Numbered from the stretch's first letter, positions 23,708-36,403 are shown. The stretch is DNA of 64,000 nucleotides from Adiantum capillus-veneris (GCA_014529385.2 CM043958.1:120105518-120169517), one strand, 5' to 3'. Notes: generated by a model from the sequence alone, not told the origin. Numbers and translations: made by a program.

Positions 23708-25447
23708 TGTCGTGCTGTGGCACGTGCATGGTGGGAATGGACGCTAATCCCTACAATATTATGGATTTTATGTGTATACCTTCAATGTGCATAAGTATAT
23801 GAATTTTCATTTAGCATGCAAAAAGCTAGTCGAAGTCTGATGTGTCACTCTTGTTGGGAATGGGCTTCGTTCCCAAGCTTATTTGTGAACCTCTTCTTGG
23901 AGCCATGATAAAATGAGCCTATAAAACATACCTGCTATCTACTAAGCATCCTAGGTGGCATATGACATGTATAGCATGGCCAAAAGTGGCCTTAGTCATA
24001 GTATACCCCATGAGGTGTCATTCTACACATAGTAGGTGCACTTTGGAGTGATTATGGACCTAGAAAAATCCCTTAGAAAAGTGGTTACGAGTTTGTTTGA
24101 TGTCATCCATGATGTATGCCAAGCTCTCTCTCAATTTTTTATGAAGCTACTTTCTGCACATGTTCCCACCATAGCTCAACAACTCTTGACATGTGGCGGC
24201 AAGGAGAAGATATTTTGAGAAAGATCTAGAAGAACCTCTAGATATTTCTTGAAGAGAAAGATCTAGAAACTTTGAAGATAATTTCGAGATATTTTGAAAA
24301 GAGAGACACTTGTCACACAAGTCCCTTGGATATTTCTAAGCAAATATCTTCTTCAAGAGGCAACTTCACCTATAAATAGGGCCTCTAGCCCCTCACTTGG
24401 GCATCAAGAAAACCATCAAGCAATCAAGCGCTCAAGCAATCCCCATAATCAAGCCACTCTATCAAGTCACCACCCAACCTCCTAGCCATCTCCTTGAGGA
24501 AAACTTTCTCTCAATTTCAGCCCAATACATCTTGAGCTTGGTATTTCATGCCTCAAGCCTTCTATCTCCTCACTTGTAATACTCATACACTCTATGTAAC
24601 CTTATTTCATCAATAAAGACGCATTGTTGGTGGCTTGAAAACGGTGTCGGAGACTACTACGCATCATCTACTTCATCAAGTTGGCTACAATACCACGAGT
24701 CTTGAGGTGTGCTTCACTTCTTTGGATTAAGCTTAATGTGTGGGTCTTTGTGTGTTGGTTGTCTCTCTTATCTCTTTCCTCCATTGTTTGACTGCTTTCT
24801 GAGCTTTCTTAGATGAATATTAACCCCAATGGTGTAACTTTTCAACCCTTTCACTTTGTGCAACATATTAGAATTAATGTTTGTATTAGCTGTAAAATCC
24901 ACTTCCAACAGAGAATTGTGTTACTCTTTGGGCTGGAAAGACTGCAAGAAATTCTTCTTTCTCCACATCCTCTTATTTATCCAATACTAGACTACTCTAA
25001 TTCTTTCGATGTGCACATATTTATTCTCCTCTAGGGCTTGAGTCTTGCTTTCTTAATATTACTATGAACCAAGAAGACTTGTATACACGACTCACTCCTA
25101 TCTCTAGGCAAAATATCTACATCTTTGTAAGCACTAGGTTACACTTTCAAAGAACCATTCACAGTCTATTTGGAGCACAATGACTTGCTGTTATAAATGC
25201 ATCAGTGAACCCTTTCATCTTACCTTTGATTAGATACGATCAAAGCCTTGATGTTTTCATCTTTGTTTTGTTTTGAGGGTTTCACGTGTGCGTATGTGCG
25301 TGTCTGCGTGTAAGATTCCAATGGCTACACACAATGTATTTTCTACAAACACTAATCTTGCTTAAGTGAAAAGCTTCACAGTCTCCCCACAAACCCTCAC
25401 AGCTAGAGGCCCGGCGCCTTTCTGGCAAGACTGCCAACTCTTTGACA
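23708..25447 (+). mobile_element. 5' LTR of gypsy element E (1740 bp)
   Basis: Begins TGTCGTGCTGTGGCACGTGC and ends CAACTCTTTGACA; the same sequence occupies 32692-34432. Homology ends at the same CA on both sides. Contains a TATA box (24371) and a poly-A signal type AATAAA at about 24610. Confidence 0.9.
24371..24377 (+). promoter_or_regulatory. TATA box of gypsy E LTR
   Basis: TATAAAT in CACCTATAAATAGGGCC; a near-identical box is present in the 3' LTR at about 33356 and in the truncated LTR copy at about 32081. Followed about 230 bp later by CATCAATAAAG, a plausible polyadenylation signal. Confidence 0.6.
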
Positions 25448-25499
25448 CACTTTTCGGTGAACACGACGTGAAATTTGTCAGGGTGAGTTAGTGGGGATC

Positions 25500-26573
25500 T
25501 GCAAGCTACTTCAACCATGGGTGATCATCATCTGCAGCAACAAGGTATGCCTTTTGATCCCGCTACAATGCAAATGTTTCAAGCATTTTCCTTGTTTATG
25601 CAACAACAACATGCTACAGAAAGACGAGAAGTGTCAGCAACCAAAGCTATTCAAGCAGTGGTGCACAAAATGGATTAGTTTAATGGGAAAGATGTGACAA
25701 AGTATCTTCGTGGCTATGTAAAGGAGATGGAGTTGCATCGTGTGCCAGAAGATGAGATGCTCCAAAGCTTTGATCTTGTTGTGACTCATGAGATTAGAGA
25801 GCATGTGAGAGGAATCAGGAATGAGCATGGAAGAAATTGGGAGGATTTCAAGCTAGCGATGAAGGAGGAGTATTTCATGGAGGACTCTGAGAGAGTAACA
25901 AAGAGAAATTTCCTGGAGTGGGTAGCCAAGCCGAAGGAGGGGCTCTCTCCAACAGAGCTACTCAGGGAGTTTGAGCGACGATATGCTCAACTCACAACGA
26001 TAGAGAAGGCCACACTTGACTCAGAAAAGACAAAGCTCTTCTTACAAGCAACATGAAAGGAGATCCAGGAGTAATTGGAGCTACTTCTTGAGGACAAAGA
26101 TGCTGAGCAGGGACTGAAGATAGATTGGAACGAAGTTGAAGCTACTGTTTCATTACTTGCCAAGCACAAAAGGAGACGGGATAAGATGGTTGTTGGTAGT
26201 GCACCATCTACCTCCACAGCTTCTGAAAAGATAATAAAGCCTTATTCCTTTATACTTCCAAAAGTTGATGATGTTGTAATAGATGAGCTTATGAAACGTA
26301 TGAGGGATTTAAAAGTAAAACTCACAAAGCTTGAAGAGAAGGGGCAACCATTGGCACCATCTTCAAGGCAAAAACAACAACCTAAAGAAGGTTTTGTTCA
26401 TAGATGCATATGGTGTGACAACATAGAGCATGTTAGGAGAGAATGTGACAGCTTCAATGAAGCTTTGAGAAAAGATCTTGTCTTCTTCAAGTATGGGAAG
26501 ATTCACTTAAGGGAGACAGGTTTACCCTTAAGGAATAACTTTGGGAAAGGAGAATGTAGAGTCTGGTAGAGGA
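25500..26573 (+). pseudogene. Gypsy E Gag
   Basis: Reading starts near MGDHHLQQQGMPF (25518) and, crossing frames, covers YLRGYVKEMELHRV, FLEWVAKPKEGLSPTELL, SLLAKHKRRRDKM and a retroviral-type zinc knuckle CIWCDNIEHVRRECD (C-x2-C-x4-H-x4-C) near 26408. It would be the particle and RNA-binding protein of the element. Stops occur near 25678, 26056 and 26072, so Gag is not translatable in one piece. It follows the 5' LTR by about 70 bases; no clear tRNA-Met primer site is present. Confidence 0.75.
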
Positions 26574-26574
26574 T

Positions 26575-27882
26575 ATGGCCACTACCCATGCCATCTCTAC
26601 ATATGAGGCATCTACTTATACAGTCAAGATTGAACCATTGAGGAGTTTTGAAGAAAATGGTAAGCTCTGGCCAAGTGCTATGGAGCTAGCAAGGAAAGGA
26701 AAGCTTACAAGAGAAGTCCTACATGAAGCAGGTGACTGTATTCGTCTAGAAACAGGATGGAATGACCCTGTGGACTCCTTGTCAGTGCATGCCTATATTG
26801 CAAAATGTCAAAACAACGAGTGTTTGTGGAAGAAAAGCGCAGGCGAGAGAGTGGTGACGAAGGACCATAAAAAAGAATTACGAGAAGAAGCAATACAATA
26901 CCTCCTCGAGCGCCTCCAACACAGGAAGCACCCCCACCTGAAGTGACTATGGAAGAAAGTACAACTGGGAGGAAAAAGGAGTCATCAAAAGGTAAGCCTA
27001 AAACTCCAACTTATAAGTTACAATCTGATATTGAGGTTGCTACAGACTTAAAAAAAGTTCTATAAGAAAGAATTTTGAATAGAAAAATAAAGTTTATCTT
27101 GGAGGAGGTCGATCCTTGGCATAGCCAAGCGCGAGTTTCACGAGGAGATCATTGATATCATCAAGAGGAAGAGGCAAACTCTTGTTGACACCATTCGCCC
27201 ACAATCTGAAGGAGAAAGCTTAAAGACACATGTAATACAGGTGGAAGGCAGAGAGCATGATGAGGATGTTGTAGGGTGCTACCATTCTTCTGAAAGAACA
27301 AAACAAGTACAATTTTCAAATGGAGATAAGGAGTACGAAGCCATTCCAAGAAGTCACTTTTCTAGGAATCATTGGGCAAGAGCTACGACAGAGACAATGG
27401 TCAAGGTGGGTGATCTTGAAGAGCCATTTGTTGCCTTAATTGACCATGGCTCAGAAATAGACATAATGTCAAAGAGCTTATTCAACAAGTGCAAATTACC
27501 AATGGACATAGATCATGGATGGATGGTTAAGGTAGAAAATAATTTATCAACTGAGTTATATGCAGCTTGTCCTAGTGTGAAAGTGACTATTGGAGATGTA
27601 AAGAAAGAGCATAATATCTTTGTACAGGACACATCTTCTTATGATCTCATCCTTGGACAACCCTACATTGTAAGGGTTAGAATGGAAACAAAGGTAATGG
27701 ATGATGGTTCTGCTTATGCTAGGATAATAAGTAAAGATGAAAAACATGCTGTTCAATTTCTCACTGTCTGTGTGAACCATGAAAGAAATTGTGACAGTCT
27801 CCGAGAGCGCCCCTTGCCCAGATTGAGTAAAGAGTTTTATGATCATCAAGAGAGAATGGGTTTTGGCCAGGTACCATTGTAG
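26575..27882 (+). pseudogene. Gypsy E linker and protease
   Basis: After Gag, a frame at 26575-26943 (LTREVLHEAGDCIRLETGW) of unknown role leads to the protease-containing frame 27241-27879: VKVGDLEEPFVALIDHGSEI then DIMS, followed by YDLILGQPYIVRVRMETK. The retropepsin-type order (D-x-G near the front, ILGQP near the end) is clear, but the usual D-S/T-G is D-H-G here. Between the two frames there is at least one stop. Confidence 0.7.
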
Positions 27883-28589
27883 AGCGGGATTACGATGGTA
27901 CAAAAAGGGAAAAGTTCTCACATAAGGAGGATTTCTGTACAGGTTTTGAAGGTCTAACAGAATATGGATATGTCTCTTTTCTAAAATGCGAGAACTTGAG
28001 TCGAAGTTCCCGCAAACATGTACATAGTCTACAAAAGGAGTGGAAAGAACATGGTTTGCTAGGAAACAATGAAAACATAGAAGGTGTGTTTGAGGAGTTT
28101 TCTTTTGTGGACACATTATAGGATCTACAGTCTATAGTAGATTATCCTTCGCATGACCAAAATGAGATAGTGAAAGTGTGCTCACTTGAAATGTACAATG
28201 TGGTTGAGGCATTTCAAAAGGAACAGGAGGATAGGAAGCAAAAACATGAAGTAAAGGTGGACACCAAGTACAAGACCGTGGCAAAGAAGGTAAAACCAGT
28301 GGCACTTCCTTTGCCAAAGGACTGCAAGGAAAAGCTAGAATAGGCTTCTTTGCAACCTAGTCTCAAAGATCCAAAAGGGATTGACACAGGGTTAAAACTC
28401 TAAAGCATTGAAGATGGAATGAGGACTCCACACAGGTTGAAAGGAATTTGAGTGATGCTCTCTAAACTGGAAATTTTGAATTGATGATGACATGAGATAG
28501 ATCTGTATATTGACAGTATTGCATTTATTGGCTGATATTTACCATCCCTCATTTACATCCCTAATTACGCCAATAATTAACCAATACCA

Positions 28590-29860
28590 ATTCCAAAGGC
28601 TCACTTACCGAAGTTAATTGAGCTACTAAATGAGAAGATCAAGATGGGTATTTTGGAGCCTTCATGTGCTCCATACTCAAACAGGTGGTTCACAGTACCA
28701 AAGAAGAATGGAGCTTTGCGCTTCATCTAAGATATGCAGCCGGTCAACAAAGTCACAATGAGGAATATGTGTACAGAGCCAATTGTGGATGGGTTTGCAG
28801 AAGCATTTGCAGGAAGGGAAATATATTCTATGGGAGATCTGTACTCAGGGTATGATCAATTCCAACTAGCAACGGAAAGCAGGGATCTGACTACCATGAG
28901 GACACCTTTGGGTTTGGTGAGGATGTGTACCTTACCACATGGAGCAACCAATTCGGTTGCACATATGATGAATGGTATGAATAAGGTCTTACGTGACTTT
29001 ATTCCCCAAGTAACTATGCCCTCTCTTGATGATGTTCCTATCAAAGGATGTGAAGAAAGTAATAAAGATGAAGCTTTGGATTCCAAGGGGTACCGCAACT
29101 TTGTGGCACAACACGTAGATGATTGTGACAAGATCCTGTCCAGACTAGAAGAGGTGACCCTCTCATGACAAAAGTCTGTGTTTGGAGTGAAGGAGGTGTT
29201 GATTGTTGGGCACATGTGTGGCCCCAATGGGAGACGACCTTGTCAAGCAAAAATTGATGCAATTCAAAAGATGAAGGAGGTATGCATATCTGTGAGTGAA
29301 GTTCGTAGATTTCTTGGTGCATGTGTGTTTTATGTTATATGGATTCCACATTATGCACATGTAGCAGATCCTTTGTATCAGTTGTTAAGGAAAAACTAAA
29401 AGTTTCATTGGGAAGACGCACAACTTGCAAGGGCTATAAGAAAGATAAAGGATTTGCTACAACAAGCACCGACTTTAAGAAGGGTAAACTATGAGTGTGG
29501 AAATCCAGTAATAGTGACAGTGGATACGAGTCCGACAGGAATTAGATGGGCAATAGGGAAGGATGACGAAGAGGGACATAGGTATGTGGTAAGGTTTGGA
29601 GCCAAGGTTCTAAGTACTAGACAAAGGAACTACCCACACGTAAAATGGGAGTTGTGGGGCATGGTTATAGCACTAAAGTGTGAAAAGGAGTACTTGATTG
29701 GAGCATATGTGGTTGTGGAAACAGATTGTTTGCCACTCCTTGGAATGATTACAAGCTGCTCAACACCAACATTGCCATGCTAAGATGGATTGCCTACATT
29801 AAGTCCTTGAATCCTGAGTTCAAGCATATTGCAAGAAAAGACAATCTGGTAGCGGATATA
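28590..29860 (+). pseudogene. Gypsy E reverse transcriptase and RNase H
   Basis: Ty3/gypsy order is visible: PKAHLPKLIELLNEKIKMG, PYSNRWFTVPKKNGALRF, then after an in-frame stop MQPVNKVTMRN, MGDLYSGYDQFQLA, TMRTPLGLVRMCTLPHGATN and the catalytic region MPSLDDVPIKG; then VRRFLGACVFYVIWIPHYAH, and RNase H with VTVDTSPTGIRWAIG and NYPHVKWELWGMV. Stops at about 28729, 29167 and 29397 break the frame. The region 28390-28585 upstream lacks coding signal. Confidence 0.85.
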
Positions 29861-30199
29861 TATGTTGTCAAGGGCAAGGTATGAGGATGAGCAAGACATG
29901 GTAGATGATAGTGAAGATGTAGGCACAAGGTTCTACTCCATTAATCATGTTGAGCATAATGATGTTGGCACACCTAGTGCACTTGAGTTGTTTTTAGAAG
30001 ATGGGTATGAAGGAGATTGGTTTCTTATTGGTCGTTATTTGAGTACTTTAACAAAACAGGGTGATTGGTCTGAGCATGAGTTTAGGAGGACACCCAGAAA
30101 ATCATATGGGTACTTTCTGCAGGGATGGTTACTTATGGAAACATCCAAAACAGAAGGGTGCTATACCACAAAGGGTAGTATGTAACAAACAGAGTCAAG

Positions 30200-31420
30200 T
30201 AAAGCTCATGTAGGAGTTTCAAGAGAACCTATGGGCTGGACACCGTGGTGTGTGGGCAACCTTTTCAAAGGTAAAGGAAAGGTATTGGTGGAAAGTTATG
30301 TACAAGGATGTATCACACTTTGTGGAATCATGTGTAGCATGTCAAATGTATTCAATTGTGCGACATCGTGATGGGTTACATCCTACTTATCCACTAGCCA
30401 TGCATTACAAATGGGTTGTGGATCTAGTCACCATGCCTTTAGGACTCTGGCAGATGAGGTACTTGGTTCTTGCAAGAGAAGACTTGACTAATCAGGTTGA
30501 AGGGCGAGCTTTAAGGACAAAGACTACAGAGGCAGTATGTAAATTTCTCCTTGAGGATATAATCTGCCACTATGGTTGTGTGGGAAAGATAACTACAGAC
30601 AGAGGAGAGTTGGATGCTGAGGAAGCAAGGGAATTGTTTTCTAGGATAGGAATCAATCTTTCCCTTACCACTGCTTACAATCCAGAAGGGAACGGGAAAA
30701 GTGAAAGAGGGCATCCACCAATCATCAAAGCCTTGGCTAAAGCTTGTGAAGGGAGAATTAGTGAGTGGCCAAAACTATTTCCATATGCTCTATGCGCTCA
30801 TCGCACGACACACAGCTCAGGAACTGGCTACATGCCTGCAGAATTGATGTACGGTGAAAAGCCTGTAATGCCCATTGAAGAGACCATTCCCACATGGAAT
30901 GTGCTACCTTGGCAAGGTGGGCTTAGCAGAGAAGAGCTCCTTGCCTTGCGTATAAGACAACTAGAAAGAAGGTCTGAAGACATTGAGGTTGAAAAAGAAA
31001 GATTGAAGAATGCCAAGTTGAAAAGCAAGGACTAGTTTGATAGACGACACAGGCTAAGAAGGAAAGAAATTAAGCAAGGAGATTGGGTTTTAGTGTATGA
31101 TAGTAGTCTTGATAACCAGCATACTGTCATGCGAAAGATTTCAAAAAGATGGTTTGGACCGTATATAGTCAAGTACAAACATGACAATACCACTTACACC
31201 CTGGCTGAATTGGATGGAACAGAGATAAAGATACCCATTGCAGGAAAGAGAATCAAGGTATTCAAAAGAAGAGAGGATAGTCATTCGGCTGATCAAGTAA
31301 GCAAGAATGAATGCTTGGAATCACCCAGTGAAGATGAAGAAGAAGAAACTCCAAGAGAGTCGAACCTGCAAACATTGGCTGTGGCACATACCGGAGGATG
31401 TGTAGGTTTAGAGGGGTGGA
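30200..31420 (+). pseudogene. Gypsy E integrase
   Basis: Zinc-binding N-terminus (GHRGVWATF ... CVACQMYS), core with the three acidic residues in KWVVDLVTMP, KITTDRGELDAEEA and PEGNGKSERGH, then the C-terminal part KQGDWVLVYDSSLDNQ and FGPYIVKYKHDNTTYTLAE. It would join element DNA to the chromosome. A stop (TAG 31033-31035) separates core and C-terminus. The last 575 bp together with the start of the LTR are duplicated in tandem downstream. Confidence 0.85.
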
Positions 31421-32111
31421 TGTCGTGCCGTGGCACGTGCATGGTGGGAACAGAAGCTAAGCCCTACAATATTATGGATTTTATGTGTATAACTTAAGTG
31501 TGCATAAGTATATGCATTTTCCATTTAGCATGTAAAAAGCTAGTCGAAGTCTAATGTGTCACTCTTGTTGGGAATGGGCTTCGTTCACGGGCTTCTTTGT
31601 GAACCTCTTCTTGGAGCCATGATGAAATGAGCCTATAAAACATACCTCCTATCTACTATGCATCCTAGGTGGCATATGACATGTATAGCATGGCCAAAAG
31701 TGGCCTTAGTCATAGTATACCCCATGAGGTGTCATTCTACACATAGTAGGTGCACTTTGGAGTGATTATGGACCTAGAAAAATCCCTTAGAAAAGTGGTT
31801 ACGAGTTTGTTTGATGTCATCCATGATGTATGCCAAGCTCTCTCTCAATTTTTTATGAAGCTACTTTCTGCACATGTCCCCACCATAGCTCAACAACTCT
31901 TGACATGTGGCGGCAAGGAGAAGATATTTTGAGAAAGATCTAGAAGAACCTCTAGATATTTCTTGAAGAGAAAGATCTAGAAATTTGAAGTAATTTCGAG
32001 ATATTTTGAAAAGAGAGACACTTGTCACACAAGTCCCTTGGATATTTCTAAGCAAATATCTTCTTCAAGAGGCAACTTCACCTATAAATAGGGCCTCTAG
32101 CCCTCACTTGG
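31421..32111 (+). mobile_element. Truncated LTR of gypsy E inside the duplication
   Basis: Starts TGTCGTGCCGTGG exactly like the full LTRs and breaks off after CCTCTAGCCCTCACTTGG, which lies just downstream of the TATA box. It is joined to integrase sequence by about four filler bases. Confidence 0.9.
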
Positions 32112-32691
32112 TGGGGATGTACGGTGAAAAGCCTGTAATGCCCATTGAAGAGACCATTCCCACATGGAATGTGCTACCTTGGCAAGGTGGGCTTAGCAGA
32201 GAAGAGCTCCTTGCCTTGCGTATAAGACAACTAGAAAGAAGGTCTGAAGACATTGAGGTTGAAAAAGAAAGATTGAAGAATGCCAAGTTGAAAAGCAAGG
32301 ACTAGTTTGATAGACGACACAGGCTAAGAAGGAAAGAAATTAAGCAAGGAGATTGGGTTTTAGTGTATGATAGTAGTCTTGATAACCAGCATACTGTCAT
32401 GCGAAAGATTTCAAAAAGATGGTTTGGACCGTATATAGTCAAGTACAAACATGACAATACCACTTACACCCTGGCTGAATTGGATGGAACAGAGATAAAG
32501 ATACCCATTGCAGGAAAGAGAATCAAGGTATTCAAAAGAAGAGAGGATAGTCATTCGGCTGATCAAGTAAGCAAGAATGAATGCTTGGAATCACCCAGTG
32601 AAGATGAAGAAGAAGAAACTCCAAGAGAGTCGAACCTGCAAACATTGGCTGTGGCACATACCGGAGGATGTGTAGGTTTAGAGGGGGTGGA
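32112..32691 (+). pseudogene. Second copy of gypsy E integrase C-terminus
   Basis: Duplicates 30846-31420, including the same in-frame TAG and the EDEEEETPRESN tail; reading differs only at the end through an inserted G. Confidence 0.9.
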
Positions 32692-34432
32692 TGTCGTGCC
32701 GTGGCACGTGCATGGTGGGAACAGAAGCTAAGCCCTACAATATTATGGATTTTATGTGTATAACTTAAGTGTGCATAAGTATATGCATTTTCCATTTAGC
32801 ATGTAAAAAGCTAGTCGAAGTCTAATGTGTCACTCTTGTTGGGAATGGGCTTCGTTCACGGGCTTCTTTGTGAACCTCTTCTTGGAGCCATGATGAAATG
32901 AGCCTATAAAACATACCTCCTATCTACTATGCATCCTAGGTGGCATATGACATGTATAGCATGGCCAAAAGTGGCCTTAGTCATAGTATACCCCATGAGG
33001 TGTCATTCTACACATAGTAGGTGCACTTTGGAGTGATTATGGACCTAGAAAAATCCCTTAGAAAAGTGGTTACGAGTTTGTTTGATGTCATCCATGATGT
33101 ATGCCAAGCTCTCTCTCAATTTTTTATGAAGCTACTTTCTGCACATGTCCCCACCATAGCTCAACAACTCTTGACATGTGGCGGCAAGGAGAAGATATTT
33201 TGAGAAAGATCTAGAAGAACCTCTAGATATTTCTTGAAGAGAAAGATCTAGAAACTTTGAAGATAATTTCGAGATATTTTGAAAAGAGAGACACTTGTCA
33301 CACAAGTCCCTTGGATATTTCTAAGCAAATATCTTCTTCAAGAGGCAACTTCACCTATAAATAGGGCCTCTAGCCCCTCACTTGGGCATCAAGAAAACCA
33401 TCAAGCAATCAAGCGCTCAAGCAATCCCCATAATCAAGCCACTCTATCAAGCCACCACCCAACCTCCTAGCCATCTCCTTGAGGAAAACTTTCTCTCAAT
33501 TTCAGCCCAATACATCTTGAGCTTGGTATTTCATGCCTCAAGCCTTCTATCTCCTCACTTGTAATACTCATACACTCTATGTAACCTTATTTCATCAATA
33601 AAGACGCATTGTTGGTGGCTTGCAAACGGTGTCGGAGACTACTACGCATCATCTACTTCATCAACTTGGCTACAATACCACGAGTCTTGAGGTGTGCTTC
33701 ACTTCTTTGGATTAAGCTTAATGTGTGGGTCTTTGTGTGTTGGTTGTCTCTCTTATCTCTTTCCTCCATTGTTTGACTGCTTTCTGAGCTTTCTTAGATG
33801 AATATTAACCCCAATGGTGTAACTTTTCAACCCTTTCACTTTGTGCAACATATTAGAATTAACGTTTGTATTAGCCGTAAAATCCACTTCCAACAGAGAA
33901 TTGTGTTACTCTTTGGGCTGGAAAGACTGCAAGAAATTCTTCTTTCTCCACATCCTCTTATTTATCCAATACTAGACTACTCTAATTCTTTCGATGTGCA
34001 CATATTTATTCTCCTCTAAGGCTTGAGTCTTGCTTTCTTAATATTACTATGAACCAAGAAGACTTGTATACACGACTCACTCCTATCGCTAGGCAAAATA
34101 TCTACATCTTTGTAAGCACTAAGTTATAGTTTCAAAGAACCATTCACAGTCTATTTGGAGCACAATGACTTGCTCTTATAAATGCATCAGTGAACCCTTT
34201 CATCTTACCTTTGATTAGATATGATCAAAGCCTTGATGTTTTCATCTTTGTTTTGTTTTGAGGGTTTCACGTGTGCGTATGTGTGTGTCTGCGTGTAAGA
34301 TTCCAATCGCTACACACAATGTATTTGCTACAAACACTAAGCTTGCTTAAGTGAAAAGCTTCACAGTCTCCCCACAAACCCTCACAGCTAGAGGCCCGGT
34401 GCCTTCGTGGCAAGACTACCAACTCTTTGACA
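32692..34432 (+). mobile_element. 3' LTR of gypsy element E (1741 bp)
   Basis: Preceded by the polypurine-like GAGGGGGTGGA and matching the 5' LTR from TGTCGTG to CTTTGACA with roughly one or two differences per 100 bp. No clear target-site duplication was seen (flanks GAAGG and ACGGT). Confidence 0.9.
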
Positions 34433-34589
34433 ACGGTAAGTATATATGGTATTGCAGATGGTACCTGGGTGCACAGTATGGAAATTCTTGGCCTATACTT
34501 TGATATGGTTAGGATGAATGGTACTGTTTTCTCATTCACTAAAACAGTTGTTACTCCAGTCATAGCTTTGGTTATTGCCATGACAAAGG

Positions 34590-35232
34590 AGAACTCATCA
34601 AATCCCCCTTTAACCTCAATCTCATTGACCATTCTAAATGCGCTTCCAATACTAGCCTCTACATTTGCACAAAAGGGAACATGGAGTTTTCTAAAAGCAA
34701 CCCAAGCTTTTACACTGAATCCATTTGGAATGTTTTCCGACCTTATGTTAAATGTGCCTGCAGATTTCTTGACCCCGAAGCTTCTTGTGAATCCAGCATC
34801 ATGTGGTTCGATCATGACATTTAATTTACTCTCAACCATCTTGACCTACTCTTCCCTGAAAAGCCCGTGGATTTCCACCTATCTCTTATTTTCTCCTGGT
34901 TGGGCGGTCAAGCTAAACAGATCGTTATTGCTCAGATTGCCTTTAACATATTTCGTGGGCTAATGCTGGATATCTTAAAGGAACTAAAATCTGATGAACC
35001 TGGAATCTACCTAACTACTTATGCCAATTACAAAGGTGTAAAGATCATCACTAGCTTACTCAAGCCTTATATTGATGAAGAAGATTCCCCTGCTCTTAAG
35101 AGAAACAATTCTACTCCTAACTCTTTCACTTCTTTCTTAACTCCTAACTCTTCCTCTAACCGGGGTAAATCTCGTAGCTACACTAGGGGAAGAGGCAGAA
35201 ACTCCCTCATCAGGAATTTTCTTGAAATGTAA
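34590..35232 (+). pseudogene. Gag-like pseudogene, unidentified
   Basis: Reading one frame through a single TAA at about 34831 gives a continuous protein-like sequence: SPFNLNLIDHSKCASNTS, FYTESIWNVFRPYVKC, LDLLFPEKPVDFHLSLIFSW, LGGQAKQIVIAQIAFNIFRG, LKELKSDEPGIYLTTYAN and a basic Ser/Arg/Gly tail (RGKSRSYTRGRGRN) ending at TAA 35230-35232. The basic tail suggests nucleic-acid binding as in retroelement Gag or LINE ORF1, but I do not recognise the family. It lies between gypsy E and a LINE fragment of opposite orientation. Confidence 0.4.
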
Positions 35233-36402
35233 TCCTTGCTTTAATTTGCAGGTTGCTACAAGCCCCTATGGGTGAAGGGTCCTCCACAAAGTAGCTCCAA
35301 ACCAAGGCTTTATCTACGTACATGGTTTTTTCCACAATGAACTTCTTGATTGGATACAACCTAAATCTCCTTTTTGTGAGTGCTTTGACCTACTTTTTGG
35401 CAATCATAAGTTGCTCGATAATGTACTCATTGGTTGGATATACCAACAACCCATAAAAAACCTGGTTTACAGTAATGATTTTCTTCGACAGGAGCCAATT
35501 CCGGAATGTACATGTATGCAGTTTTCTACATTTTGCAAAAACTTTGATACATATGCATACCATTGTTAATTATTCACTAAACCAGTTGTTACTCCAATTA
35601 TAGCTTTGGTTATTGCTATGATGCTAGTACTTTAAAACATAATGTCCTTTTTTCATAGAAAACTTCATAGATTCGGAATAAGGCCTGGTTTTTAGCAGAT
35701 GCCCCTTGATACTTGGATGGCTTAAGTGCAGTATATGGTAAATGATGTACAAAGTGAGGGATGATTCGGGGACCATTCACTATGATAGGTATCTAACCTA
35801 GTAGCAAGTTCAAACGAGCTAGAGATATTTTTTAACTATAAATAAAACGTTTTTTGAAGTAGCTTTCATAAACTGGTGAAATTAAATGAATAAAAAAGGG
35901 GGATTCTGACACTTGGATTAGAAGGAGTGATGACCTTCTAATCAAAATGATACTCTTTTACTAAGGAACTTTGGGAAATAAGAGAAAATATTTGATATAT
36001 AAAATAAATACTTTGGACTAAAGCTTGTAAAGTTTCAAAAAATAGTTTGTAAGATGGACATGGATAACAACTGCTATAGTCCATTGATACCTGTAAAACA
36101 CATCCAAGGCTAACTGAATTGTTGTCTTGTTTGGATGGATGCAGGTAAGGACTCTATCCTATCTTGGAAAAGATTTTCTTTTTTGGCTTTGGCAAGTTGT
36201 CCGTCACAGATTACACATACACCTACTGCAAGGAAAGTTTCTTCTGTTATTTGTATACTGGAATGACGCTTCATTCTCACAAACATTGTACAAAGATAAT
36301 TCTAAGGCTGAGTTGTTTTTGTACTTATCAGTTCCTCTTTTCTAAAGCCAACTGTGTCTTGAATGTAAAAGGTTCAATTGTCTTATTACTTATGATAGAA
36401 CA
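35233..36402. other. Non-coding stretch
   Basis: AT-rich, only short spurious frames. A 50-bp segment at 35565-35630 repeats part of 34530-34590 (ATTCACTAAA.CAGTTGTTACTCCA). Nothing else recognised. Confidence 0.5.
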
Positions 36403-36403
36403 G

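Larger units (their letters stand above)
30846..33386 (+). repeat. 1270-bp tandem duplication at the 3' end of gypsy E
   Basis: The unit starting GATGTACGGTGAAAAG at 30846 recurs at 32116. Unit 1 is integrase tail (30846-31420) plus the first 690 bp of an LTR (31421 to about 32111); unit 2 is the same integrase tail (32116-32691) followed by the complete 3' LTR. The copies are almost identical, differing by small indels such as one extra G before the second LTR. Confidence 0.9.

Noticed and set aside
27556-28116. 186-residue minus-strand frame
   Set aside because: Antisense of the gypsy E protease region, no motif of its own.
34267-34839. 190-residue minus-strand frame
   Set aside because: It overlaps the gypsy E LTR at one end and the better-supported plus-strand gag-like frame at the other, and shows no recognisable motif.
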